From Allomesorhizobium camelthorni (GTDB taxonomy: Bacteria > Pseudomonadota > Alphaproteobacteria > Rhizobiales > Rhizobiaceae): a DNA stretch of 64,000 nucleotides. This document shows positions 35,937 to 44,448 of the stretch, one piece after another; the first letter of the stretch is position 1, and each line of letters opens with the position of its first letter. The notes under the pieces are model-generated. The model searched no databases. It was not told where the DNA came from and worked only from the letters and a program-made list of their open reading frames with translations. Position numbers and translations under genes: made by a program. The DNA is taken from the NCBI RefSeq assembly GCF_011045125.1, contig NZ_JAAKZF010000001.1, forward strand, positions 248,001-312,000, given 5' to 3'.

Positions 35937-37469
35937 CTACATCACCGCGCCGACCTGCCAGGGCACGAACTCATTGTCGCCATAGCCGAGTTGTTCGGAT
36001 TTGCTGCGCTTGCCGGAAGCGACGGCGAGAATCTCGTCGAAAATCTCCCGGCCCTTGTCCTCGACCGTGACGCCGCCGAGGATATCGCCGCAATTGATGT
36101 CCATGTCCTCGACCATGCGCTCATACATCGGCGTGTTGGTCGCCAGCTTGATCGATGGCACCGGCTTGCAGCCATAGGCCGAGCCGCGGCCCGTGGTGAA
36201 GCAGAGCATGTTGGCGCCGCCCGCGACCTGGCCGGTCGCCGACACCGGATCGTAGCCGGGCGTGTCCATGAAGACAAAACCCTTCTCGGTCACCGGCTCG
36301 GCATATTCGTAGACCGCGTTGAGCGTGGTCGAGCCGCCTTTGGCTGCCGCGCCGAGCGACTTCTCCAGGATCGTGGTCAGCCCGCCGGCCTTGTTGCCGG
36401 GCGAGGGGTTGTTGTTCATCTCGCCGCCGTTGCGCTCCGTATAGGCTTCCCACCAATGGATGCGCTCGATGAGCTTTTCGCCGACTTCCCGGTTCTTTGC
36501 CCGGCGGGTCAGAAGGTGCTCGGCACCATAGATTTCCGGCGTCTCCGAGAGGATCGCGGTGCCGCCGTTCTTCACCAGTATGTCGGCCGCGACACCAAGC
36601 GCCGGGTTGGCGGTGATGCCGGAATAGCCGTCGGAACCGCCGCACTGCAGCGCCAGCGTGATCTCGGATGCGGGCGCCGTCTGGCGCTTCGCCCGGTTGA
36701 CGACAGGAAGCATCTCCTTGATGCGCTCAAGCCCCTGCTCGATCGATTTGCGCGTTCCGCCCGTGTCCTGGATGGTCATAGTGCGGAAGGTTTCGCTTTC
36801 CTCGATGCCGTAGAGCTGCTTCATGCGGCCGATCTGGAACACTTCGCAGCCGAGCCCGACCAGCAGGACAGCGCCGAGGTTGGGGTTTGCCGAATAGCCC
36901 CATTGGGTGCGCTTGAGGATTTCGAATCCCTCGCCGCTGCCGGCCATACCGCAGCCGGTACCATGGGTGAAGGAGACCACGCCGTCGACATTGCCGAACT
37001 CTTCGAGGAGGCCGGACCGCGTCGCTGCCTCGGCCATGAAGCGCGCAACCGACGCCGAACAGTTCACGCTGGTCAGGATGCCGATATAATTTCGGGTTCC
37101 GACCCGGCCGTTGGCGCGGCGAAAACCCTCGAAAGTCGCCTGCTCCTCGACCGGCAGCACGTTTTCCGGACGCGCGCCCATGGCGTACTGATAGTCGCGC
37201 TCGAAATCATGCATCTCGACATTGTGTTCGTGAATCCAGTCTCCGGCCGCGATCGGGCAACTGGCGAAGCCTATGATCTGGCCGAATTTTACGATCGGCT
37301 CGCCCTTGGCGATCACGCGCGCAGCTATCTTGTGGCCGAAGGGAATGCGCTGCCTCGTCATCAAGCCGGCCGCGATCGGAAGCTCCTTCTCGATCTTTTC
37401 GGCTGCCACGATGACATTGTCTTCGCTGCTCAGCCTCAGCGTCCTGGCGATTGCCTGCTGTGAATTCAT
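35937..37469 (-). CDS. UxaA-family altronate/galactarate-type dehydratase
   Basis: A 510-aa hydro-lyase. The N-terminal SAF domain spans about 10-95 (RTLRLSSEDNVIVAAEKIEK, then IKFGQIIG-like core). The C-terminal D-galactarate dehydratase/altronate hydrolase domain holds TSVNCSASVARF, THGTGCGMAGSGEG, LQCGGSDGYSG and TGRGSAYGCKPVPS. By family it removes water from an aldonate or aldarate, with iron. Together with the aldo/keto reductase it suggests hexuronate or deoxysugar acid use. ATG 37469 is favoured over 37532 because GGAACGGGAT precedes it and the N-terminus fits. It is divergent from the second GntR gene. Confidence 0.92.
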   Translation of the reverse strand: MNSQQAIARTLRLSSEDNVIVAAEKIEKELPIAAGLMTRQRIPFGHKIAARVIAKGEPIVKFGQIIGFASCPIAAGDWIHEHNVEMHDFERDYQYAMGARPENVLPVEEQATFEGFRRANGRVGTRNYIGILTSVNCSASVARFMAEAATRSGLLEEFGNVDGVVSFTHGTGCGMAGSGEGFEILKRTQWGYSANPNLGAVLLVGLGCEVFQIGRMKQLYGIEESETFRTMTIQDTGGTRKSIEQGLERIKEMLPVVNRAKRQTAPASEITLALQCGGSDGYSGITANPALGVAADILVKNGGTAILSETPEIYGAEHLLTRRAKNREVGEKLIERIHWWEAYTERNGGEMNNNPSPGNKAGGLTTILEKSLGAAAKGGSTTLNAVYEYAEPVTEKGFVFMDTPGYDPVSATGQVAGGANMLCFTTGRGSAYGCKPVPSIKLATNTPMYERMVEDMDINCGDILGGVTVEDKGREIFDEILAVASGKRSKSEQLGYGDNEFVPWQVGAVM

Positions 37470-37531
37470 GATCCCGTTCCGGTAATTGAGAAAGCGCAAA
37501 TCCCGAGTTGACGCGATCAGCACGCCAAGCA

Positions 37532-37547
37532 TACTAACATGTCAGTA
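37532..37547. promoter_or_regulatory. Operator-like palindrome between uxaA-type gene and GntR regulator
   Basis: TACTAACATGTCAGTA is a 16-bp palindrome with one mismatched pair, in the 107-nt divergent promoter region. Its size and place fit a FadR-subfamily operator for the adjacent GntR/FCD regulator. Confidence 0.55.
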
Positions 37548-37576
37548 CATTTCGCAAGGAGAAACACGCGACCGTC

Positions 37577-38317
37577 ATGAACATCGGTTCGAAAATCGAG
37601 GCAGGCGGCCCCGCCAATAGCACGCGGCGCATCGACGGCAGCGCGACCGAACGCGTCGTCGAGGCGCTGAGGGAAGCAATCGTCACGCTGGAGATTCCGC
37701 CGGGCGCAACACTCGACAAGGCGGTGCTGACCGCCCGGTTCGGTGTCTCGCGATTTCCGGTGGCTGAAGCATTCACCCGGCTGAAGGCCGAGGGCCTGGT
37801 CGACATAAGGCCGCAGAGCGGCTCCACCGTTTCGCTGATTCGGCTCGCCGACGCTCGCGAAAACATGTTCCTGCGCCGCGCCCTCGAAGGCGAGGCGCTT
37901 GCGCTGCTGGCTACCCGCAACGATGCCGCGCTGCTGGCAGAGGTGGACAAGAACCTGCGTTTCCAGAAGTCGGCGATGGAAGCCGGCGACCGGCCTGGCT
38001 TCCACCGCCTCGATCTCGAATTCCACGACCTTCTGATCAGCGCCGTGGGCTTTCCCCGGATGCGCGCGACCGTCGAGCGTGCGCGCCTGGCGCTCGACAG
38101 GGTGCGGCGGTTGCTCGGCACGCCGCGCCGCCACGCTTTGACCTTCGCGGAGCATTGCGCCATCGTCGAGGCGCTGCGCAAAGCCGAGCCCGAAGCGGCG
38201 CGGGCGGCGATGGCCGCTCACATCGATTCCGTCATGATGGAACTCGAAGCCTTTGCCGTCGCGCAGCCCGAAGTCTTCGCCGACCGGGAGCCGACCACTG
38301 ACCCGCTCCAGGTCTAG
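37577..38317 (+). CDS. GntR/FCD-family transcriptional regulator
   Basis: A 246-aa FadR-type regulator. The winged helix (about 22-90) has LREAIVTLEIPPGATLDKAV and FGVSRFPVAEAFTRLKAEGL; the FCD effector domain (about 95-220) has HRLDLEFHDLLISAVGFPRM and EHCAIVEALRKAEPE with the His/Asp metal-binding set. It probably represses the divergent dehydratase gene until its sugar-acid ligand appears. ATG 37577 is about 15 nt from AAGGAG (37555-37560), so the spacing is long. DedA follows 18 nt after the stop. Confidence 0.92.
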   Translation: MNIGSKIEAGGPANSTRRIDGSATERVVEALREAIVTLEIPPGATLDKAVLTARFGVSRFPVAEAFTRLKAEGLVDIRPQSGSTVSLIRLADARENMFLRRALEGEALALLATRNDAALLAEVDKNLRFQKSAMEAGDRPGFHRLDLEFHDLLISAVGFPRMRATVERARLALDRVRRLLGTPRRHALTFAEHCAIVEALRKAEPEAARAAMAAHIDSVMMELEAFAVAQPEVFADREPTTDPLQV

Positions 38318-38334
38318 AAGACGGCGAGGGGGCA

Positions 38335-38871
38335 ATGGAATTTCTTCGCGAGGCTGCTTCGTTTGTCGAACCCTACGTCTCCCAGTACGGCGTCGCGGCC
38401 CTGTTCGTCATCATTTACCTGGAATCGCTCGGAGCGCCGCTGCCCGGCGAGAGCGCGCTGATCGCGTCCTCGGTAATGGCCGCCAGCGGGGAGGATTTTT
38501 CGATCGTCCAGATGTTTATGGCGGTCTGGGCAGCCGCGGTCCTCGGCGACTGCACCGGCTATGCGATCGGCAGGATCGGCGGGCGCCCCCTGCTGCAGCG
38601 CTATGGCTGGGTGATCAGGCTCACGCCCGAACGCCTGTCCGATTTGGAAGAACTGTTCCGCAAAAGGGGCGCCATCATTGTCGTCGGCGCACGCTTCGTG
38701 GTGCTGCTGCGTCAGCTCAACGGCTTGGTAGCAGGCTCGGTGGCGATGCCCTGGCGCAGCTTTGTCGCCGCAAACGTCCTCGGCGCGGCGCTATGGTCGG
38801 CCGTCTGGTGCTTCGGACCCTACTATCTCGGCGAGGCGTTCAATCTGCATGGCATATTGCAGAAACTTTGA
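38335..38871 (+). CDS. DedA/SNARE-associated family membrane protein
   Basis: A 178-aa inner-membrane protein of the DedA (PF09335) family. GVAALFVIIYLESLGAPLPG at the start, then LGDCTGYAIGRIGG, then FVVLLRQLNGLVAGSVAMPW are the family's E-x9-G and R-x3-G-x-G motifs. Members move polyprenyl phosphate or other lipids and support proton-dependent envelope functions. The E-to-x motif and the GARFV Arg are present, so it is likely functional. It is 18 nt after the GntR gene and may be co-transcribed. It is convergent with sdhB. Confidence 0.92.
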   Translation: MEFLREAASFVEPYVSQYGVAALFVIIYLESLGAPLPGESALIASSVMAASGEDFSIVQMFMAVWAAAVLGDCTGYAIGRIGGRPLLQRYGWVIRLTPERLSDLEELFRKRGAIIVVGARFVVLLRQLNGLVAGSVAMPWRSFVAANVLGAALWSAVWCFGPYYLGEAFNLHGILQKL

Positions 38872-38880
38872 CGGTCCTCA

Positions 38881-38991
38881 GACGCGCCGCTCGACGATCA
38901 TCTTCTTGATTTCGGGCGCCGCGTCGCCGCAGGCGCGCAAAAAAAAATCGATCGCTAGACGCGCCGCTCCACCATCATCTTCTTGATTTCG
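38881..38991 (-). repeat. Tandem near-duplicate of the sdhB 3' end
   Basis: Bases 38881-38914 repeat 38958-38991 (34 nt, two mismatches), 77 nt apart. The second copy is the true end of sdhB; the first encodes a second in-frame end PEIKKMIVERRV then TGA. A nine-T run on the minus strand (38939-38947) lies between. Looks like a small tail duplication or leftover end. Confidence 0.75.
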
Positions 38992-39734
38992 GCGATCGCC
39001 TTGGCCGGGTTGAGGCCTTTCGGACAGGCCTGCGTGCAGTTCATGATCGTATGGCAGCGATAGAGCCTGAACGGGTCCTCGAGATTGTCGAGCCGTTCGC
39101 CCGCCGCCTCGTCCCTGCTATCGATCAGCCAGCGATAGGCCTGCAGCAGCACCGCCGGGCCGAGATAGCGCTCGCCGTTCCACCAGTAGCTTGGGCACGA
39201 GGTCTGGCAACAGAAACACAATATGCACTCGTAGAGCCCGTCGAGCTTCTGCCGGTCCTCGTAGCTCTGCGGCCATTCCTTGGCCGGCTCGGGCGAAACC
39301 GTCTTCAGGAACGGGTCGATCGAGGTGAGCTGCGCGTAGGGGACAGTCAAGTCCGGGACCAGATCTTTCACCACCGGCATGTGCGGCAGCGGATAGACCT
39401 TCACCGCGCCCGAAATGTCGTCCATGCCCTTGGTGCAGGCGAGCGTATTGCCGCCGTCTATGTTCATGGCGCAAGAGCCGCAAATGCCTTCGCGGCAGGA
39501 GCGCCGGAGCGTCAGCGTCGGGTCGACCTTGTTCTTGATCCACAAAAGCGCATCCAGCACCATCGGCCCGCAATCGTCGAGATCGACGAAATAGGTGTCG
39601 AGGCACGGGTTCTCGCCGTCGTCCGGGGACCAGCGGTAGATCCGGTATTCGCGCAGATTGGTGGCGCCTTCCGGCTTGGGCCAGGTCTTGCCCATGCGGA
39701 TCTTCGAGTTCTTGGGCAAAGTGAGTTCTACCAT
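38955..39734 (-). CDS. sdhB: Succinate dehydrogenase iron-sulfur subunit
   Basis: A 259-aa subunit that carries electrons from SdhA to quinone. The [2Fe-2S] Cys set is [12 protein letters not shown] with a later Cys (TLACTKGMD). The [4Fe-4S] and [3Fe-4S] sets are [16 protein letters not shown] and [17 protein letters not shown]. Length and order are normal. It lies 3 nt after the GT25 gene, which interrupts the usual sdhA-sdhB contact. The end, KKMMVERRV, is repeated just downstream. Confidence 0.97.
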   Translation of the reverse strand: MVELTLPKNSKIRMGKTWPKPEGATNLREYRIYRWSPDDGENPCLDTYFVDLDDCGPMVLDALLWIKNKVDPTLTLRRSCREGICGSCAMNIDGGNTLACTKGMDDISGAVKVYPLPHMPVVKDLVPDLTVPYAQLTSIDPFLKTVSPEPAKEWPQSYEDRQKLDGLYECILCFCCQTSCPSYWWNGERYLGPAVLLQAYRWLIDSRDEAAGERLDNLEDPFRLYRCHTIMNCTQACPKGLNPAKAIAEIKKMMVERRV

Positions 39735-39737
39735 GGC

Positions 39738-40556
39738 TCAGGCGCTCCGCTTGGCTGCATGATCGAGAATGGTCGGGCAGACCGCGATGGGACGTTTGAC
39801 GCCGCGGGGCAACGTCCCGAGTTTACGCGCCGTCATGGCGAAATGCCCCGCCAGCCGCCGCAGCTTGAATTGCGGCCGCCGCACGAATGCATCGAGCCGT
39901 GACTGCTTGCTAGGCTGCGATATCGTCGTTTTGAACGCGCCGCGAAACCCGTCCTGCGCGCCTGCCGAAGCATAAAGCGGCGTGGCGAGCCCCGGCTCGG
40001 CCTGAAGACGCGGGATGCCGGCGAAATTGAGGAATGCGTCGGACGGCGCGGCGTAATGCTTCGCCCTCTGGAGGAGCCGATGCGCTGCTGCCGGACGCAC
40101 CAGATATCCGCCCGATCCGCCGCGATCGACGAAGAGCCGATAATGCCGGATCCCGCTTTTCGGCGCCGAGGAGAACGGACGCCGGGAAACCCACTTTTCC
40201 GCTCCACGCGTCTCGAGATTGAGGATGTCGAGCAGGTCGATGTCGTCCAGTTCCGCCAGCCATGACGGCAGTTTTTCGGAGAGCACGACGTCATCCTCCA
40301 GCACCAGCACCGGCCGGTTGTTGTCGACGCAGTGCCGCCAGGCGCGGCTGTGGCTGTGCAGGCAGGCGAGCTCGGTGCGCGAAAGCGGGCGCATATAGGT
40401 GCCGCCGAGGCGGTCGAATTCATCGTCGCCTATCATCGTGGCGTCGGTCGCCCTCAGCCGCGTGAATACCAGCCCGAGCCGCTGCATCTGCGATGCGATG
40501 AATTCAAGCCGGTCCTGGCTTCTGTCCAGATTGATGACGAGGATTTCCGGCACCAT
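39738..40556 (-). CDS. GT25-family glycosyltransferase inside the sdh operon
   Basis: A 272-aa protein with the family 25 (LPS glycosyltransferase) pattern: EILVINLDRSQDRLEFIASQ at the N-terminus, ACLHSHSRAWRHCV, and the metal-binding LVLEDDVVL. It ends in a basic, Arg/Lys-rich region (RRPQFKLRRLAGHFAMTARK). By family it adds a sugar, often galactose, to LPS or a protein. ATG 40556 has GAGG 8 nt upstream, and that site overlaps the sdhA stop (40566), so it is placed to be translated with sdh. It is in the same direction as sdhA and sdhB, which suggests acquisition into the operon without breaking transcription. Confidence 0.9.
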   Translation of the reverse strand: MVPEILVINLDRSQDRLEFIASQMQRLGLVFTRLRATDATMIGDDEFDRLGGTYMRPLSRTELACLHSHSRAWRHCVDNNRPVLVLEDDVVLSEKLPSWLAELDDIDLLDILNLETRGAEKWVSRRPFSSAPKSGIRHYRLFVDRGGSGGYLVRPAAAHRLLQRAKHYAAPSDAFLNFAGIPRLQAEPGLATPLYASAGAQDGFRGAFKTTISQPSKQSRLDAFVRRPQFKLRRLAGHFAMTARKLGTLPRGVKRPIAVCPTILDHAAKRSA

Positions 40557-40565
40557 GGCGAGGCC

Positions 40566-42413
40566 TCAGTACACCCGCGCCTTGGGCGCGATCTTGGCGA
40601 GGCTGATGCCGCCCTCGTCTTCGGCGAGCAGCGTTTCGGTGTGTACCGGACGATAGCCGAGCGTGACTTTTCCGGCTTCGTCGACCCAGGAAAGCGTATG
40701 CTTGCGCCAGTTCAGGTCGTCGCGGCTGGAGAAATCCTCGCGCGCATGCGCCCCGCGGCTCTCCTTGCGGGCCTCGGCGCCGTAGACGGTCGGGAGCGCA
40801 TTGGCCATCAGGTTCTCCAGCTCCAGCGTCTCGACCAGATCGGAATTCCAGATCATCGAGCGGTCGAAGACCTTGAGGTCGGGCAGTTCGGCCCAGATGG
40901 CAGATATGCGCCGGCAGCCCTGCTCGAGCGTTTCCTGCGTGCGGAAGACGGCGGCGTCTTCCTGCATGGTCTTTTGCATCTTTTCGCGCAGGAACGCGGT
41001 GGGCGTTCCCCCGTTTGCATGGCGAATCCGGTCGAAGCGCGACATGATCTTGTCGACCGATTTCTCGTTGATCGCCGGAATTGGCGCGGTGCGGTCGACC
41101 ACCTGGCCAGCGCGGATCGCCGCCGCCCGGCCGAACACGACGAGATCGATCAGCGAATTGGAGCCGAGCCGGTTTGCGCCGTGCACCGAGGCGCAGCCCG
41201 CTTCGCCGACCGCCATCAGCCCCGGCGCGACGGCGTCGGGATTTTCCGGTGTCGGCCGCAGCACCTCGCCCCAATAATTGGTCGGGATGCCGCCCATGTT
41301 GTAATGGACGGTCGGCAGCACCGGGATCGGCTCGCGCGTCACGTCGACGCCGGCGAAAATCTTCGCCGATTCCGAAATGCCGGGCAGCCGCTCGTGCAGG
41401 ACCGCCGGATCGAGGTGGTCGAGGTGCAGGAAGATGTGGTCCTTGTTCTTGCCGACGCCGCGGCCTTCGCGGATTTCCAAGGTCATGCAGCGCGAAACCA
41501 CGTCGCGCGAGGCGAGATCCTTGGCCGACGGGGCGTAGCGCTCCATGAAGCGCTCGCCCTCGGAATTGACGAGATAGCCGCCTTCGCCGCGGGCGCCCTC
41601 AGTGATCAGGCAGCCCGAGCCGTAAATGCCGGTCGGGTGGAACTGCACGAATTCCATGTCCTGCAGCGGCAGCCCAGCGCGCACGATCATGCCGCCGCCA
41701 TCGCCGGTGCAGGTGTGGGCCGATGTCGCCGAGAAATAGGCGCGGCCGTAGCCGCCGGTCGCCAGCACCACCATCTTGGCGGCGAAACGGTGGATGGTGC
41801 CATCGTCGAGGTTCCAGGCGACGACGCCGGTGCAGACGCCGTCGTCGGACATGATCAGGTCGAGCGCGAAATACTCGATGAAGAACTGCGCATTGTGCTT
41901 CAGCGACTGGCCGTAGAGCGTGTGCAAAATGGCGTGGCCAGTGCGGTCGGCCGCGGCGCAGGTGCGCTGAACGGGCGGGCCATCGCCGTAATTCATCATG
42001 TGGCCGCCGAACGGGCGCTGGTAGATCTTCCCCTCTTCGGTGCGTGAGAAGGGTACGCCGTAATGCTCGAGCTCATAGACCGCGGCGGGCGCCTGGCGCA
42101 CCATGTACTCCATAGCGTCCACGTCGCCGAGCCAGTCTGAGCCCTTGACGGTGTCGTACATGTGCCACTGCCAGCTGTCCGGACCCATATTGGACAGCGA
42201 GGCGGCGATGCCGCCCTGTGCGGCAACCGTGTGCGAGCGCGTCGGGAAAACCTTGGTGATGCAGGCGGTCTTCAGCCCCTGCTCGGCCATGCCGAGTGTG
42301 GCGCGCAGTCCGGCGCCGCCGGCGCCGACCACCACAACGTCGAATTTGTGGTCGACGAAAGTGTAAGCTTTGCCGGCTGACGCCGCGCCGTTGCCTGGTC
42401 GTTCCTTGGCCAC
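40566..42413 (-). CDS. sdhA: Succinate dehydrogenase flavoprotein subunit
   Basis: A 615-aa FAD subunit that oxidises succinate to fumarate. FAD binding is [16 protein letters not shown] near residue 25, the covalent FAD His in [13 protein letters not shown], and the active-site Arg/His in [20 protein letters not shown] and [12 protein letters not shown]. Length is normal for the alphaproteobacterial enzyme. It is 3 nt after sdhD. The N-terminal stretch ([20 protein letters not shown]) is a typical short extension. The downstream gene in the operon is the GT25, not sdhB. Confidence 0.98.
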   Translation of the reverse strand: MAKERPGNGAASAGKAYTFVDHKFDVVVVGAGGAGLRATLGMAEQGLKTACITKVFPTRSHTVAAQGGIAASLSNMGPDSWQWHMYDTVKGSDWLGDVDAMEYMVRQAPAAVYELEHYGVPFSRTEEGKIYQRPFGGHMMNYGDGPPVQRTCAAADRTGHAILHTLYGQSLKHNAQFFIEYFALDLIMSDDGVCTGVVAWNLDDGTIHRFAAKMVVLATGGYGRAYFSATSAHTCTGDGGGMIVRAGLPLQDMEFVQFHPTGIYGSGCLITEGARGEGGYLVNSEGERFMERYAPSAKDLASRDVVSRCMTLEIREGRGVGKNKDHIFLHLDHLDPAVLHERLPGISESAKIFAGVDVTREPIPVLPTVHYNMGGIPTNYWGEVLRPTPENPDAVAPGLMAVGEAGCASVHGANRLGSNSLIDLVVFGRAAAIRAGQVVDRTAPIPAINEKSVDKIMSRFDRIRHANGGTPTAFLREKMQKTMQEDAAVFRTQETLEQGCRRISAIWAELPDLKVFDRSMIWNSDLVETLELENLMANALPTVYGAEARKESRGAHAREDFSSRDDLNWRKHTLSWVDEAGKVTLGYRPVHTETLLAEDEGGISLAKIAPKARVY

Positions 42414-42416
42414 AGG

Positions 42417-42800
42417 TCAGCCCCCGAATGCAATTTTGAGAATGGAGAACACGCTTGCCGCGCCCACCGCCACGGCAAAGAAGATGTTGAGCATGAGCAG
42501 CGTGACCTTCGCGCCCTCGCCGTGAATGTAGTCTTCGATAATGATCTGCATGCCGAGGCGCATGTGGTCGAGGCTGATCAGGATGAACAGCGACGCTGCA
42601 AGCGCAATCAGCGGCTGGGCAAGCGCTGCCCGCACTTCGCCGTAGCTGGCGCCGCCGACCGAGAGGATCCAGCCGAGAAGAAACAGCGAAAGCGGTATGA
42701 GCGCGATCGAGGTGAGCCGGATGCGCCAGAAATGGCCGGTTCCGTCCTTGGCCGAGCCGAGGCCGCGCACCTTGTTCAGGGGAGTTCGCATATCGGACAT
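42417..42800 (-). CDS. sdhD: Succinate dehydrogenase membrane anchor subunit
   Basis: A 127-aa anchor with three helices: SIALIPLSLFLLGWILSVGG, LIALAASLFILISLDHMRLG and LLMLNIFFAVAVGAASVFSI. DHMRLGMQIIIEDYI carries the haem and quinone residues His and Asp/Tyr. It anchors SdhAB and, with SdhC, binds haem b and quinone. It lies 9 nt after sdhC. Confidence 0.94.
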   Translation of the reverse strand: MSDMRTPLNKVRGLGSAKDGTGHFWRIRLTSIALIPLSLFLLGWILSVGGASYGEVRAALAQPLIALAASLFILISLDHMRLGMQIIIEDYIHGEGAKVTLLMLNIFFAVAVGAASVFSILKIAFGG

Positions 42801-42809
42801 CGCTGGCTC

Positions 42810-43217
42810 CTATGCACCGAGCCAGAGATAGCCGGCCCAGATCAGCACCGTCAGCACGATGGAGCCGGCGAGCGTCGCCCAGGCGAGCTGGGTCGAAGTG
42901 TCTTTTTCCAGGCCGGTGCCGGTGTCCCAAATCAGGTGCCGAACCCCGCCGAGCATGTGCAGCATCATCGCCCAGGTATAGCCGACCAGCACTATCAGCC
43001 CGACCCATGAACCGAGAACCTGGTTGGCAAGGTTGAAGGCGTTCTCCGACGTCGCCGCCGCGATCAGCCACCAGGCGACAAGCAGCGTACCGAAATAGAG
43101 CGCGCCGCCGGTGATCCGGTGAAGGATCGACATCAGCATGGTCGCCGGCCAGCGATAGACCGTAAGATGCGGCGACAAAGGACGCGCATGCGGCCGGGTG
43201 GCTGGTGAGTGGCTCAT
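42810..43217 (-). CDS. sdhC: Succinate dehydrogenase cytochrome b556 subunit
   Basis: A 135-aa anchor with three helices and the SdhC signature RPLSPHLTVYRW plus SILHRITGGAL. HMLGGVRHLIWDTG contains the haem-axial His. First gene of the operon on the minus strand. Its promoter must lie in 43218-43451, where I see no clear -35/-10 pair. The small lipoprotein gene at 43452 lies upstream on the same strand. Confidence 0.95.
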   Translation of the reverse strand: MSHSPATRPHARPLSPHLTVYRWPATMLMSILHRITGGALYFGTLLVAWWLIAAATSENAFNLANQVLGSWVGLIVLVGYTWAMMLHMLGGVRHLIWDTGTGLEKDTSTQLAWATLAGSIVLTVLIWAGYLWLGA

Positions 43218-43451
43218 GGCTCCCCTTTCGGCATCTGCGGGATCGCAACCGAATGCGGCATGAGGGCATCGGAATGCGACTTTTCAACCCGGCTTCTAAA
43301 GCGCTTTTTGCACCGCGTCAAAGCCGGAAAAGCCGTTTCGGCAAACACCTTTAGTCCTAATCGATTGAAGCTTGCGAAGCCTTATGCTGCGGTGCGTCAC
43401 GCGCTTCGTATCGTCGCGTTGATGGAGTTTTTCGCCAGGCTGCCCCACGAA

Positions 43452-43820
43452 TCAGCGCACGCAGGTGAGCGGCTCATGGCCGCGGCGCATGAACAGGGCC
43501 TCGCGGCCTTCGAGCACGATCGCATCCGAGGCTTCGCCGTAGCGGTTGCGCTGGGTCGCGGGAGACGCCGGGAGGTCGAGGCTTTCCCCTTCCGGACCGA
43601 CCACCCGAACGGAGGAACCGAAATTTTCCACGGTGACCAGTGCGCCGCCGGCGCAGGTGTAGCTGGCCATGCGCGGCTGAGTTTCAGTTGTGCTTTCGGC
43701 CGGCGCGGCCGTCGCTTCCGTCTTCGCCCCACCGGACTGGCACGACGCGACAGCCAATGCACAGGCTGCGGCCAGGAGCGCGCCTGACAACCGGCCGCGG
43801 CGAATTCGTTCTTCTACCAT
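43452..43820 (-). CDS. MliC-like lipoprotein (probable lysozyme inhibitor)
   Basis: A 122-aa lipoprotein. The signal RLSGALLAAACALAVASC ends at a lipobox ASC. The C-terminal half, ASYTCAGGALVTVENFGSS through VLEGREALFMRRGHEPLTCVR, matches the MliC pattern (first and last Cys form a disulfide). By family it blocks C-type lysozyme in the periplasm. The middle is a disordered Ala/Thr-rich linker. ATG 43820 is preferred over the TTG at 43829. It may run on toward the sdh operon, but a 234-nt gap separates them. Confidence 0.75.
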   Translation of the reverse strand: MVEERIRRGRLSGALLAAACALAVASCQSGGAKTEATAAPAESTTETQPRMASYTCAGGALVTVENFGSSVRVVGPEGESLDLPASPATQRNRYGEASDAIVLEGREALFMRRGHEPLTCVR

Positions 43821-43949
43821 GGCGTGCAAGCTACCCGCTTTGCCGCACGAAGATCAATCACCCTCGGCAGCCATGGCGGCCTGGCTACGCGGCCGTTAAC
43901 CATATTCCTTAATTGGCCCGGCCGGGAATGAGCAAGCTCTTAACAAAGG

Positions 43950-43965
43950 TTAAGAAAGCGTTAAC
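43950..43965 (+). promoter_or_regulatory. CtrA-type full site (TTAA-N7-TTAAC)
   Basis: TTAAGAAAGCGTTAAC matches the CtrA consensus exactly; TTAA also occurs at 43940 with N6 spacing. It is 44 nt before the small exported protein gene at 44009. The intergenic region (43821-44008) holds no gene and has several TTAA half-sites. CtrA binding is inferred. Confidence 0.6.
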
Positions 43966-44008
43966 TTGAGGCGATGGAGGCAAATCACCTCAAGCAATGG
44001 AGACGCTT

Positions 44009-44362
44009 ATGCGTTCCGCATCGTTGAGAAGCCTGTTCCTGGCGCTGACATTTGCAGGGCTTGCCTCGACCCCCGTATTGGCCGGCGGTCTTCACGACCA
44101 CGTCTATGCCGACAGCTTCGGCAATCTGATCATTCATAGCCCTGCCGGCTACAAGCGCATCATCGTCGGCGAAGGCCATCTGGCTAAGGAGCTTTCCGAG
44201 TTCACGAGCGCCGGCGAGCCTGAAATCGTCTACCTCGATGAAGACGACCGGGTCGCCGATGTCGGGGAGTGCTATCGCCCGCCATGGCTGATCAAGGGCA
44301 GGAGCTACATGTACGGCTTCGACCAGGGCGAGATCCCGTTCCAGGGCGGCCCCTGCCAGTGA
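44009..44362 (+). CDS. Small exported protein of unknown function
   Basis: A 117-aa protein I do not recognise. The signal peptide (MRSASLRSLFLALTFAGLAS then TPVLAGG) gives a mature part of about 90 aa with GGLHDHVYADSFGNLIIHSP, then HLAKELSEFTSAGEPEIVYL and a Cys pair (GECYRPPW, GGPCQ) that may form a disulfide. ATG 44009 follows GGAG by 6 nt; ATG 43997 is an alternative. The CtrA-type box 44 nt upstream suggests cell-cycle or envelope control. Its neighbours downstream are a membrane protein and a ClpP-like protein on the same strand. Confidence 0.75.
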   Translation: MRSASLRSLFLALTFAGLASTPVLAGGLHDHVYADSFGNLIIHSPAGYKRIIVGEGHLAKELSEFTSAGEPEIVYLDEDDRVADVGECYRPPWLIKGRSYMYGFDQGEIPFQGGPCQ

Positions 44363-44448
44363 GCGCAAGGGCTGGCCCGGCGCCAGCCCTGATTTGGTCA
44401 TCTTTCTCCCCGCCAATGATGGCAGGCGTTAACGATTGGTGAACCAAG

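Noticed and set aside
35991-37463. 490-residue frame opposite the UxaA-type gene, and similar long frames opposite sdhA (40332-42047) and serA (5720-7081)
   Set aside because: All follow the third-position GC pattern of the real gene, have no motifs and no ribosome-binding site.
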